Source: a virus
Virus record (IMG/VR): IMGVR_UViG_3300017763_000249
Span: 1 to 21,368 of that record
Direction: 5' to 3' (one strand)
Length of the DNA stretch: 21,368 bases
Under the pieces are notes generated by a model. It saw only the letters and a list, made by a program, of their open reading frames with translations, did no database searches and was not told the DNA's origin. Shown here piece after piece: positions 1 to 7,022 of the stretch. Each line of letters begins with the position of its first letter. Within the stretch, counting starts at the first letter, position 1. A program made the translations under genes and the position numbers.

Positions 1-1218
1 ACTGAAGGAGATATTCGTAATTCTACATTTGAAGATCCAGATCCAGTTCAAGAAGGTGATGAAATTACCACTACTTTCTCAGTTGATGTTAACTATATTC
101 AAAATCCGAAGTATGACAAAGCGACAATCTGCTCAACTCCGTTCCTGTGTGGTCATCAAACAACAAGTGAAGAAACCATATCAGTTCCATATGTGAGTAA
201 ACTAACATATCGTGCAGAGGAAGTCAGCACCGGTGGATTTGGCGGTGGCGGTGCCGGAGGTCTCGGTGGTCAGTCGAGTACAGGGTTCGATCCTGGCTTC
301 CCAGGCGCCGGCGAGGGTGGCGGCTTCGGCGGCGGCGGCGCCTTCGGCTTGCCCGACGACGATCCCGACGGCGGCTTCGGCGGCGGAGAACCGGTATATG
401 TTATGAGATTGGCTGATGTACAAACAAGTACAATCAGTGTGAAATTCCCTGCGGTTTGGTCCAGAGGACTTCCATACAACTACGGTAATATATCAAACTT
501 ACCAAAAAGATTCATAGGGTATCAAGGTAATTTCTTGGATAGTTCTTACATCGAATTCCTAAAGCAGTTTGGAATTATTAATGACGACTATCTTCAGAAC
601 CAAACTGGTGGCGACTTTGTAATTCAAGAACAGAATTCCGACACCACTGGATTTGGGAATCGGGCTGGTATCGCAGAATTGTCTGGTACGCTCAGACAAA
701 AGGGAATAGAAACTTCTTACGTTGGTAATAGGGCATTAAATCTATACGATGCAAACAGACCAATATATCATAAGAAAGATTGGCAAAACTTCCTTGATTG
801 TAGAGGAACTTGCGTAGGATCAGTTGCTGACGGTGAACCAAATAATATAAATCCAGAGACGAACAAAGCAGTTGAATATGCTAAGTTGTGTTCATATGCT
901 TGGAATCGATATTGGTCAACACCGAAAGAGCAGCCCATGTATAGAAGGGCGCAAGTTGCTCTTATTCAGTCTCAAGAGGTTGAGATCACAGTTCCGAATG
1001 ACATGAACTTGACTATTGGTAATTTAGTTCGCTTAATTCTACCCAAGTCGAAATCTCTTGCAAAAACAGAAGATAGTGCTAATCAGGAAAGGATCAATCC
1101 CTTATCGGGTAGATACTTGGTTACGGGTATTCGACGAACGTTCACAGGAAATAATACACAAGCAATGAGGGTTAGATTAAACCGAGATAGTTTACCTTAT
1201 GATCCAAATAACTCGTAA
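1..1218 (+). CDS. Baseplate hub-like structural protein (partial, 5' end outside window)
   Basis: The reading frame is open from base 1 (first codon Thr) to the TAA at 1216-1218, so at least 405 codons are present and the true start lies upstream. A GTG at 193 is only an internal Val codon. The last ~90 residues carry a pattern typical of the closing beta-barrel of hub proteins (T4 gp27, Mu gp44 type): 'IGNLVRLILP', then 'LSGRYLVTGIRRTF', then 'MRVRLNRDSLPYDP'. Hub proteins form the trimeric cylinder joining tail tube, spike and wedges. Its place directly before gp25 and gp6 fits. The oddity is a Gly-rich stretch at codons 78-131, encoded by much more GC-rich DNA than its surroundings, followed by a short acidic patch (DDDPD). 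The hub call rests on the C-terminal pattern and gene order. A gp5-type or other baseplate protein is the alternative. Confidence 0.5.
   Translation, partial: TEGDIRNSTFEDPDPVQEGDEITTTFSVDVNYIQNPKYDKATICSTPFLCGHQTTSEETISVPYVSKLTYRAEEVSTGGFGGGGAGGLGGQSSTGFDPGFPGAGEGGGFGGGGAFGLPDDDPDGGFGGGEPVYVMRLADVQTSTISVKFPAVWSRGLPYNYGNISNLPKRFIGYQGNFLDSSYIEFLKQFGIINDDYLQNQTGGDFVIQEQNSDTTGFGNRAGIAELSGTLRQKGIETSYVGNRALNLYDANRPIYHKKDWQNFLDCRGTCVGSVADGEPNNINPETNKAVEYAKLCSYAWNRYWSTPKEQPMYRRAQVALIQSQEVEITVPNDMNLTIGNLVRLILPKSKSLAKTEDSANQERINPLSGRYLVTGIRRTFTGNNTQAMRVRLNRDSLPYDPNNS
232..393 (+). repeat. Glycine-rich, GC-rich insert with 17-bp direct repeat
   Basis: Codons 78-131 of the hub-like gene are dominated by Gly, with Phe, Ala, Pro and Asp, using mostly GGC/GGT codons. 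The 17-bp unit GGCGGCTTCGGCGGCGG occurs exactly at 319-335 and 370-386, and GGCGCC palindromes lie between. The flanking coding DNA is AT-rich and non-repetitive. It probably encodes a flexible loop or linker. Recent expansion or acquisition is inferred from base composition alone. Confidence 0.8.
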
Positions 1219-1237
1219 CATAAGGCATACATAAGAT

Positions 1238-1627
1238 ATGGCAAAAGTAACAGATAGGTATCGATATTCTGATTTAGATTTCAACTTCGCAAAGTCAGCG
1301 TCGAATGATGTCGCACGGAAATTTGACAACAACGCAATTAAACAGTCTTTGAAAAATCTATTACTTACTAATTTTTATGAAAGACCTTTTCGTCCGTCGT
1401 TGGGTGCGAATTTAATATCCAGATTGTTTGGTAGTTTTAGTGATGGTGATTTGTCGGAAATGCGACAACATGTTGCTGAAGTCATCACAGACTTTGAACC
1501 AAGAGTAACATTACGATCCGTTAAAACGGCATACAATGATGTGACACAAACAGTATCTGTTGATGTAGAATACAGTTTCTTGGATGAAGAAGACACCTTA
1601 GACATAGTAATAGAGAGAGTAAAATAA
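1238..1627 (+). CDS. 25: Baseplate wedge subunit gp25 (GPW/gp25 family)
   Basis: A 129-residue protein, close to the 132 residues of T4 gp25. Family hallmarks are visible: an N-terminal strand-helix region in which residues 31-47 (NNAIKQSLKNLLLTNFY) lead into 'ERPFRPSLGANL' at 48-59, and the conserved acidic-Arg signature 'EPRV' at 87-90, followed by two strands. In T4 and related contractile machines (the type VI secretion homologue is TssE), gp25 clamps the wedge proteins to the first sheath ring. Spacing from the hub-like gene is 19 bases with only a weak AAGG (1222-1225) upstream. Its stop overlaps the gp6 start as TAATG, which suggests translational coupling and equimolar wedge assembly. 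Confidence 0.93.
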   Translation: MAKVTDRYRYSDLDFNFAKSASNDVARKFDNNAIKQSLKNLLLTNFYERPFRPSLGANLISRLFGSFSDGDLSEMRQHVAEVITDFEPRVTLRSVKTAYNDVTQTVSVDVEYSFLDEEDTLDIVIERVK

Positions 1628-1629
1628 TG
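1625..1629 (+). promoter_or_regulatory. TAATG stop-start overlap (gp25/gp6)
   Basis: The gp25 TAA (1625-1627) shares its last base with the gp6 ATG (1627-1629). Just upstream is 'gagagagtaaaa', a purine-rich stretch that could act as ribosome binding site inside the gp25 gene. Coupled translation is inferred. Confidence 0.7.
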
Positions 1630-3357
1630 GCAGACTCATTTATAAAACTTAGTCAAACAGATTTTGATCAAGTAAGAAGTTCTTTGATTGACTTTCTACG
1701 AACAAAGGAGGAGTTTACTGACTATGATTTCAGTGGATCTGCTCTTAGTACGTTGCTTGATATCCTAGCATATAACACTGCTTTCTTTTCAACATACACG
1801 AACTTCCTTGCAAACGAAAGTTTCATCGATTCGGCACAGAAGAGAGATTCATTGATGTCTCTTGCTAGATTAGTAGGTTATACACCTCGTTCCAGAATTG
1901 CTTCTAGAGCCGTTCTTACTGTTACCTCTACAGAGAACAACATACCAGCAGGAACTGCCTTCAATGGAGCAGACACTGGTTATGTCTTTACTACAATTGA
2001 CAACACAGAACTCAGTAACAATACAGGTGAGATAACAGTATATCAAAACGCATCTAGAAACTTCACAGTCAACACTACTTTTTTCAATGGGAAGGTTACT
2101 GTTCCAGAAGATGCAGACGTTTCTACACTAAGAGTTTTTGTTGGTGGTGAAGAGTATCAAAAAGCAGATAGAATTTCTGCGTTGAATTCAAACTCAAAAG
2201 TCTTCTTTATTGATCCCATCTACTCGGGAGCATACGAAGTCTCGTTTGGTGACGGAACTTATGGATTGCTCGTACCAGAAAACTCTGATATTAGAGTCGA
2301 ATATCTTACACCAAATGGTATTAACAATGCCAATGGAGAGACTAAGTTTAGTGAAACTGGAACTACGATCATATCATCTATCACTGTGAAAACTCCTTCC
2401 TTCGGTGGAGCAGAGCGTGAGAGTGCAGAAAGCATTAGAACGAATGCTCCGTCATACTTTCAGGCACAGAATAGAGCAGTCACGGCAAATGATGCCGAGA
2501 TTGTTTTCAAGGTAGACAACCCAGAAGTATTTGATGCCACCGCATGGGGTGGAGAGGATAACAACCCACCCCAGTATGGTAGAATTTTCCTTGCTGCAAT
2601 TAAAGATGCAACTGGTGCTACTTTTAGTGCGAGTGAGTTGTCGGAATTTGGTGCTAAACTACAAGAGAAAATGGTCGTTGGTGTTTTGCCTGAATTTAAA
2701 AATCCAACCTGTTACGATATTAATGTTCCAAGAGGAACTGTCGTATATGATTCGATAATCAACTCAGATGGAACAGGGATTCGTGACAAGGTGACAAGTA
2801 AGATACGATTGTACGACCCTGACTGTGGATTTAAAGCAGTGTTTCCATATTCAAATATTGTGTCTGAGTTGGTAACAGAAAATGATGACATCAGATCGGT
2901 GGACTTTGACGTAAACATATCTGCATCATTTTCAAATTCAGCCTATAATCAAGACATTACAGATCCACTACCAAGAAACTTCTTCATCTCCTTCGCAAAT
3001 AGAATTGTACCTGGCAGTATCTTCTCTAATGAATTCGCAATTCTAGTGGACCTGTTAGATAACGACGACGAAAACTTAGGTTTCATTGATGATGACGGAA
3101 ATGGTTTCCTTCGCTTTGGTGGATATGTAAATAGTGCAAAGAAAATTATTAATTCTAGAATAGGAACCGTAAATTATCAAACGGGAAATATTACTATTCA
3201 AAATCTATCAGGATGGGATGCAAAGAGAGATGCAGGTGATGCAGCAGCGATGGATCTAACCATATATGCCACACCATTTAGTAAATCAGTCAGAGGAATT
3301 AGACAGGCTTCATATAGTCTAGGAACAATAACAAATACAATGACGGTAACTGACTAA
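1627..3357 (+). CDS. 6: Baseplate wedge subunit gp6 (baseplate J-like)
   Basis: 576 residues against 660 in T4. The N-terminus (residues ~13-95) has the recognisable helical block of gp6/baseplate-J proteins, with 'LSTLLDILAYNTAFFSTYTN' followed by 'SLARLVGYTPRS'. Around residues 257-300 is the core J motif: a 'GGAERES' turn, an 'IRTNAPSYF' helix, then 'NRAVTANDAE', equivalent to the R-A-V-T-x-x-D-Y/A signature. gp6 dimers form the inner ring that links neighbouring wedges and drives the hexagon-to-star change on infection. The C-terminal beta region ends 'GIRQASYSLGTITNTMTV'. It sits between gp25 and a gene in the gp7 position, with single-base overlaps at both ends, so the three are probably translated together. 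Confidence 0.92.
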   Translation: MADSFIKLSQTDFDQVRSSLIDFLRTKEEFTDYDFSGSALSTLLDILAYNTAFFSTYTNFLANESFIDSAQKRDSLMSLARLVGYTPRSRIASRAVLTVTSTENNIPAGTAFNGADTGYVFTTIDNTELSNNTGEITVYQNASRNFTVNTTFFNGKVTVPEDADVSTLRVFVGGEEYQKADRISALNSNSKVFFIDPIYSGAYEVSFGDGTYGLLVPENSDIRVEYLTPNGINNANGETKFSETGTTIISSITVKTPSFGGAERESAESIRTNAPSYFQAQNRAVTANDAEIVFKVDNPEVFDATAWGGEDNNPPQYGRIFLAAIKDATGATFSASELSEFGAKLQEKMVVGVLPEFKNPTCYDINVPRGTVVYDSIINSDGTGIRDKVTSKIRLYDPDCGFKAVFPYSNIVSELVTENDDIRSVDFDVNISASFSNSAYNQDITDPLPRNFFISFANRIVPGSIFSNEFAILVDLLDNDDENLGFIDDDGNGFLRFGGYVNSAKKIINSRIGTVNYQTGNITIQNLSGWDAKRDAGDAAAMDLTIYATPFSKSVRGIRQASYSLGTITNTMTVTD

Positions 3358-3359
3358 TG
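3355..3359 (+). promoter_or_regulatory. TAATG stop-start overlap (gp6/gp7-position gene)
   Basis: The gp6 TAA (3355-3357) overlaps the next ATG (3357-3359) by one base, the same arrangement as at the gp25/gp6 junction. No strong Shine-Dalgarno is obvious upstream (acggtaactgac), so the downstream gene may rely on ribosomes finishing gp6. Confidence 0.65.
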
Positions 3360-4667
3360 ATAACAACAACAGAAAATCCATTCAATGAATTTGAAAATAA
3401 TCTAGGTCTTGCATTCTATAATGCACAACAGAGTCTATTAGGCTCGACTGCTGCGGTAGATGTTGATACACCAAGATTTCCTTTTTATGTTCGTGATAGA
3501 TTACCTGTTCATGTTTTAGAAAACCATGAATTATATGTAAAATTCATTGATGGTTATTTTGAGTGGTTAGGAATTTCTAACGGTATCAACCAAATTCCAT
3601 ATCTCATGGACATTGATAATGTCTCTCCTGCTCTGTTGATTCACCACAAAGAATTATTGGCTAAACTATTCCCAATAAATCAAAATTATCTATGGTCGGA
3701 TCCAGCAAATTCTGAAATTGATCTTAGAAGATTCTTGACTTTTATCAGACAGTTCTATTTGACCAAAGGAACCGAGGAGTCAATTCGTTTTCTCCTGGCT
3801 TCTCTTTTCGGTTTAGAGGCTGCTTCTATTGATTTTGACTATCCCAAACTTCAACTTTGTTTTTTGTCAGATTCGATCTGGGTTCCAAACATAGATGGTT
3901 TTGATAAAGATGCGGCTGGTGTAACATACCAAGGATACTGGAAAGATAGTAGAAGCACTCTTAGTGGTGGAGTAAGATTTAGAGACAAGTATTTTCAAGA
4001 GTTTTCTTACTCAGTAACTTCTGTTGTGCCAGCGGGACAGGGTAATTTGCCTGTGGAAGATGTAGCAGGTGGAGTTGATTTCAATTTAAATCCAATAAGA
4101 CAAATTGCACACCCAGCAGGATTTAGACTATTCAATAACGTTGGACCAGATTCATATATTCCAGCCGCACCTGGCCCTATTGATACGGGTTATTCTGAAC
4201 AGCCTTTGGTTGGACACTATCTGGCATACACATTCTCAACCACCATAGATCCAAGACAACCATTTCCAGATGCTTGCTCTGCTAAGGACTGGTTCACTTG
4301 TGGATACAATCCATATAATACTAATCCATTAACACTAGGATCAGTAAACTGTTTCACAGCGGTTCATGATTCAGGTGGGTATCCAATAGGATGGACCGCA
4401 GGCACTTCTGGTGAGAACGGTTACACTGGTCCAACCTATGGAGCAGATACATATACTACGGCAGCGGCTAGAGGTTATACGTTATGGCATGTTTATCATC
4501 ATCCCAGTGTTTGGTCTGTTGGTCCAACAACAGGAACAGCGTTTGGTGATATGAGACTTGGATGGTTAATGAACTTGATCCCAGATGCTGCAAAGGGATA
4601 CAATGTTTCACCAAACGATCCGCTTGAGACTTTGGCTTGCTCAACGCCTTTAGCGACTGGACAATAA
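3357..4667 (+). CDS. Baseplate-associated virion structural protein in gp7 position
   Basis: 436 residues. Residues ~42-72 (including 'LPVHVLENHELYVKFIDGYF' and EWLG) and ~123-152 ('LRRFLTFIRQFYLTKGTEES' then IRFLLASLFG) form a helical N-terminal module common in large structural proteins of marine T4-like phages, where a 'Y-x-x-F-x-x-F-x-x-Y-Y-E-W-L' helix is followed by an 'FY-x-x-KGTE' helix. From ~residue 160 the protein changes to an aromatic-, Gly- and Pro-rich beta region without a family I recognise. The position between gp6 and gp8 matches T4 gene 7 (the wedge initiator, 1,032 residues), but this protein is less than half that length and I see no firm gp7 signature. It may be a functional replacement for gp7 or a distinct connector. 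The start is set by the TAATG junction. Confidence 0.6.
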   Translation: MITTTENPFNEFENNLGLAFYNAQQSLLGSTAAVDVDTPRFPFYVRDRLPVHVLENHELYVKFIDGYFEWLGISNGINQIPYLMDIDNVSPALLIHHKELLAKLFPINQNYLWSDPANSEIDLRRFLTFIRQFYLTKGTEESIRFLLASLFGLEAASIDFDYPKLQLCFLSDSIWVPNIDGFDKDAAGVTYQGYWKDSRSTLSGGVRFRDKYFQEFSYSVTSVVPAGQGNLPVEDVAGGVDFNLNPIRQIAHPAGFRLFNNVGPDSYIPAAPGPIDTGYSEQPLVGHYLAYTFSTTIDPRQPFPDACSAKDWFTCGYNPYNTNPLTLGSVNCFTAVHDSGGYPIGWTAGTSGENGYTGPTYGADTYTTAAARGYTLWHVYHHPSVWSVGPTTGTAFGDMRLGWLMNLIPDAAKGYNVSPNDPLETLACSTPLATGQ

Positions 4668-4672
4668 GAGGA
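4668..4672 (+). promoter_or_regulatory. Ribosome binding site for gp8-like gene
   Basis: GAGGA lies directly after the preceding TAA and 7 bases before the ATG at 4680, a good Shine-Dalgarno that supports this start. Confidence 0.7.
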
Positions 4673-4679
4673 AATATAG

Positions 4680-6242
4680 ATGGCTTCACAAAGTAATGTA
4701 AATATAAGCAACAGAACAATATCGAACACAAGTTCCACGATGTTTCGTAGTTTAGCGGCAAGAACTACTCTCGATTATATCTGGAAAGATAATCAATTGT
4801 TCTTCTTTGCTGCAAAGGAATCAACGCCAGGTGGCATCTCCGCAGATTCTCTTAAGTCTGATGAGGAAGTTTATGAGAACATAGTTGTCATGGAAAGAGT
4901 TACTGAGGACGATGTGTCTTTGGTTGTGCCTCGAATTAATTGGACCCGAGGCACAGTATATAATGCCTTAGATCCTGATGTAAATTTTTACGATTACACT
5001 GTTGCATTTGATGGAACTGTAGTTTACAAGTATAAACCTTACGTTATGACAGATGATTACAACGTATATCTCTGCATAAAAAACTGTGAGTCGGGATTAG
5101 AAAGGGACAGAGTTGCTTCCCATGTCAAACCCACTAGTGTTGGAACTGACGAGTTTACTACAGAAGATGGATACACATGGAAGTATTTGTATTCGGTGAG
5201 TGATGAACTGTTCACATTCTTGACAACCAAGTGGCTACCAGTCCCAAGACCAATCGAATCTATACCAACAAATCTAAACACATCTAGTGCAAAGTACCGT
5301 CAATTTCAGGTTCAAGAAAAGGCAAAAACAACCGCAGGTAAAATCAATGATGTCAAGATTGATTTGAAACAACAGAATGTTTACTTTGATATGCCAAATC
5401 CACAAGCAACTGTAGTTGGTCAGGGAACTGGTGCGTCTGTTCAACTTAGCACAGCGTTTGAGCCTGGAAAGGGTTATAAAGTAACTGGTTATAGAGTAGC
5501 CAATGGAGGGGTTGGTTATGTTGGAGGTATACTATCTTTAGTAGATTCTCCTAATAGTAATGGTGATATCACCAGCAAGACAGATCTTGAATCTAAAATT
5601 ACTCTTTCCTCTTCCTATGGTGGAACTGAAACAGATTTGGGTAGTGATCCCACTATCACACTACAGGCAAGAACAATGATGTTTGTCGGTAATATGAGAC
5701 AGGGTGACGACTCTATTGGTTCTTTCCCAAATGGAGTTACCATGTCGGCATTTGGATTGATTGGAAACCCAGTTTACGCCACAGGTGATTATCAAGGTCA
5801 GATTGCAGGTCAAGAATTCGGACAGGGTGGAAGTAAAACACTCAACCTACGACAAGCAACTAAAACTAGATTGAAAGATAATAGTGGAACTGGGTTTGTG
5901 ATATCTACTGCAAAGTCCACAATCAATGATGATAGGTTAAAATTCAATAGCACAATTCTGTTTGATACGTCAAAAACCACAGCAAAGGTTATTGATCTTA
6001 CCCCACTTAAATTTTCAGATTCAGGAACTAGTAACCGAGCAGATCTTTTCCTCACAGGTGCAAAGACACCACCATTGCCAGGAGAGACAATGGCTGCCAG
6101 TGGAGGAGAGACCTTTGAAGTTGAGCAAGTTTTTGAGCCAACGTTAAAGGTAGGCTCTGGGGATCTCTTATACATAATACCAGTAACGTTTAACATTTTA
6201 GAAGAACAACTATACACAACTAGATTCATAATTCCGTTGTGA
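4680..6242 (+). CDS. 8: Baseplate wedge subunit gp8-like
   Basis: 520 residues against 334 in T4 gp8. The N-terminal ~200 residues follow the gp8 plan: an initial strand/helix with 'DNQLFFFAAKES' (equivalent to the T4 'ITFGRSEPW' segment), 'VVPRINWTRG' around 83-92 (T4 'VIPRRDWGDT'), a 'YNVYLCIKN' strand around 125, and 'EDGYTWKYLYSVSDEL' then 'TTKWLPVPRP' around 161-192 (T4 'GDGYVWEYLF' then 'YIVVPWPEE'). gp8 is a homodimer in the outer wedge that binds gp7 and gp10. The extra length lies in a central and C-terminal Gly/Thr-rich beta region (from ~230, with 'GQGTGASV' and 'GGVGYVGG' turns) seen in longer marine versions. The C-terminus ends 'LEEQLYTTRFIIPL', comparable to the 'INILFTF' end of T4 gp8. 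Confidence 0.8.
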   Translation: MASQSNVNISNRTISNTSSTMFRSLAARTTLDYIWKDNQLFFFAAKESTPGGISADSLKSDEEVYENIVVMERVTEDDVSLVVPRINWTRGTVYNALDPDVNFYDYTVAFDGTVVYKYKPYVMTDDYNVYLCIKNCESGLERDRVASHVKPTSVGTDEFTTEDGYTWKYLYSVSDELFTFLTTKWLPVPRPIESIPTNLNTSSAKYRQFQVQEKAKTTAGKINDVKIDLKQQNVYFDMPNPQATVVGQGTGASVQLSTAFEPGKGYKVTGYRVANGGVGYVGGILSLVDSPNSNGDITSKTDLESKITLSSSYGGTETDLGSDPTITLQARTMMFVGNMRQGDDSIGSFPNGVTMSAFGLIGNPVYATGDYQGQIAGQEFGQGGSKTLNLRQATKTRLKDNSGTGFVISTAKSTINDDRLKFNSTILFDTSKTTAKVIDLTPLKFSDSGTSNRADLFLTGAKTPPLPGETMAASGGETFEVEQVFEPTLKVGSGDLLYIIPVTFNILEEQLYTTRFIIPL

Positions 6243-6244
6243 TT

Positions 6245-6248
6245 GGAG
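6245..6248 (+). promoter_or_regulatory. Ribosome binding site for the DUF4815-like gene
   Basis: GGAG lies 6 bases before the ATG at 6255, in the 12-base gap after the gp8-like stop codon. Confidence 0.55.
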
Positions 6249-6254
6249 TAGAAG

Positions 6255-7004
6255 ATGGCCCAGCAATCATGGTATGAAAGTTTCTTTCCAACTGATCCTT
6301 ATTTGGACAGTTGGAGTCCAACCAAAAATTACATGTCGCTTGGTTTTGCTCCAGGCTATGCTTTGCAGTCGAGGGAACTCCTTGAACTACAAACTATTAT
6401 TATGCACCAAATGTCAACCACAGCAAGAACTATGTTTAGACATGGACAACCTAGAGTTGACTTGGAGGAAGAGTCTCTAGTAGATACTAGGTTCACTTCT
6501 CCAGTTGCCGTAAATACATCCACACATACATTTTCGATTATCCGAAATGCTCAATTCTTTGCTAATTTTCAACTTGGTGCTGGTGGTGCAGAACTGTCGA
6601 AACCAAATGGTTTTTGGTTAACATTTCCCCCAGTGACAGACAATCTCTATACAGAGCAGATAAACAATGGACAAGATCCAGGCACAAATGACATCGTTGG
6701 TTTTGAAATAGAGAGTCTAGAAAATATTCCTGGCCCTGAGTATGTCGATTATACAACCGATGAAAGTCTACTAGATCCAGCAGGAGATCAGTTTGCAAAT
6801 AGCAATGCGCCAGGAGCGACACGATTTGCGTATAGAGTTAAGAATCAAGATCCCACTAGTGACACTCCGAGATACTTAAAAATAAATGACTCATCTATAG
6901 GTGCAAGACCTATCGGAGAGTTCTTTGTCCCTATTGCTATTTTCAGAAACAACACATACTTCTGGGCGTTTGACAACACCACACCTCTTCGAGCAACCAA
7001 CTAA
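6255..7004 (+). CDS. Structural protein with DUF4815-like N-terminus
   Basis: 249 residues. Residues 26-53 read 'YMSLGFAPGYALQSRELLEL' followed by QTIIMHQM. This matches the 'F-x-PG-x-A-LQ-RELxELQTIxxxQ' helix at the start of DUF4815-type phage structural proteins, which occur next to baseplate and fibre genes. The rest (from ~75) is mostly predicted beta, with acidic loops, and ends in 'GEFFVPIAIFRNNTYFWAFD'. Family members I know of are usually much longer, so this is a short form or only the attachment domain. Its place between gp8 and the fibre genes suggests an adaptor that anchors fibres to the wedge, the job T4 gives to gp9/gp10. That role is inferred from position. GGAG at 6245-6248 precedes the start. 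Confidence 0.55.
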   Translation: MAQQSWYESFFPTDPYLDSWSPTKNYMSLGFAPGYALQSRELLELQTIIMHQMSTTARTMFRHGQPRVDLEEESLVDTRFTSPVAVNTSTHTFSIIRNAQFFANFQLGAGGAELSKPNGFWLTFPPVTDNLYTEQINNGQDPGTNDIVGFEIESLENIPGPEYVDYTTDESLLDPAGDQFANSNAPGATRFAYRVKNQDPTSDTPRYLKINDSSIGARPIGEFFVPIAIFRNNTYFWAFDNTTPLRATN

Positions 7005-7009
7005 TTGAC

Positions 7010-7015
7010 AGGAAA
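7010..7015 (+). promoter_or_regulatory. Ribosome binding site for the 916-residue fibre
   Basis: AGGAAA lies 7 bases upstream of the ATG at 7023, within the 18-base gap. It fits the chosen start. Confidence 0.6.
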
Positions 7016-7022
7016 GATTTAA

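Noticed and set aside
193-195. GTG as the start of the hub-like gene
   Set aside because: The frame is open back to base 1 with plausible protein sequence and no good ribosome binding site precedes the GTG, so it is an internal Val codon.
202-479. Overlapping small ORFs on both strands in the Gly-rich region
   Set aside because: GC-rich low-complexity DNA lacks stop codons in several frames. The predicted Ala/Pro-rich peptides are shadows of the main frame.
5810-6229. 139-codon reverse-strand ORF
   Set aside because: Lies entirely antisense to the gp8-like gene, has no ribosome binding site or recognisable domain, and every supported gene is on the + strand.
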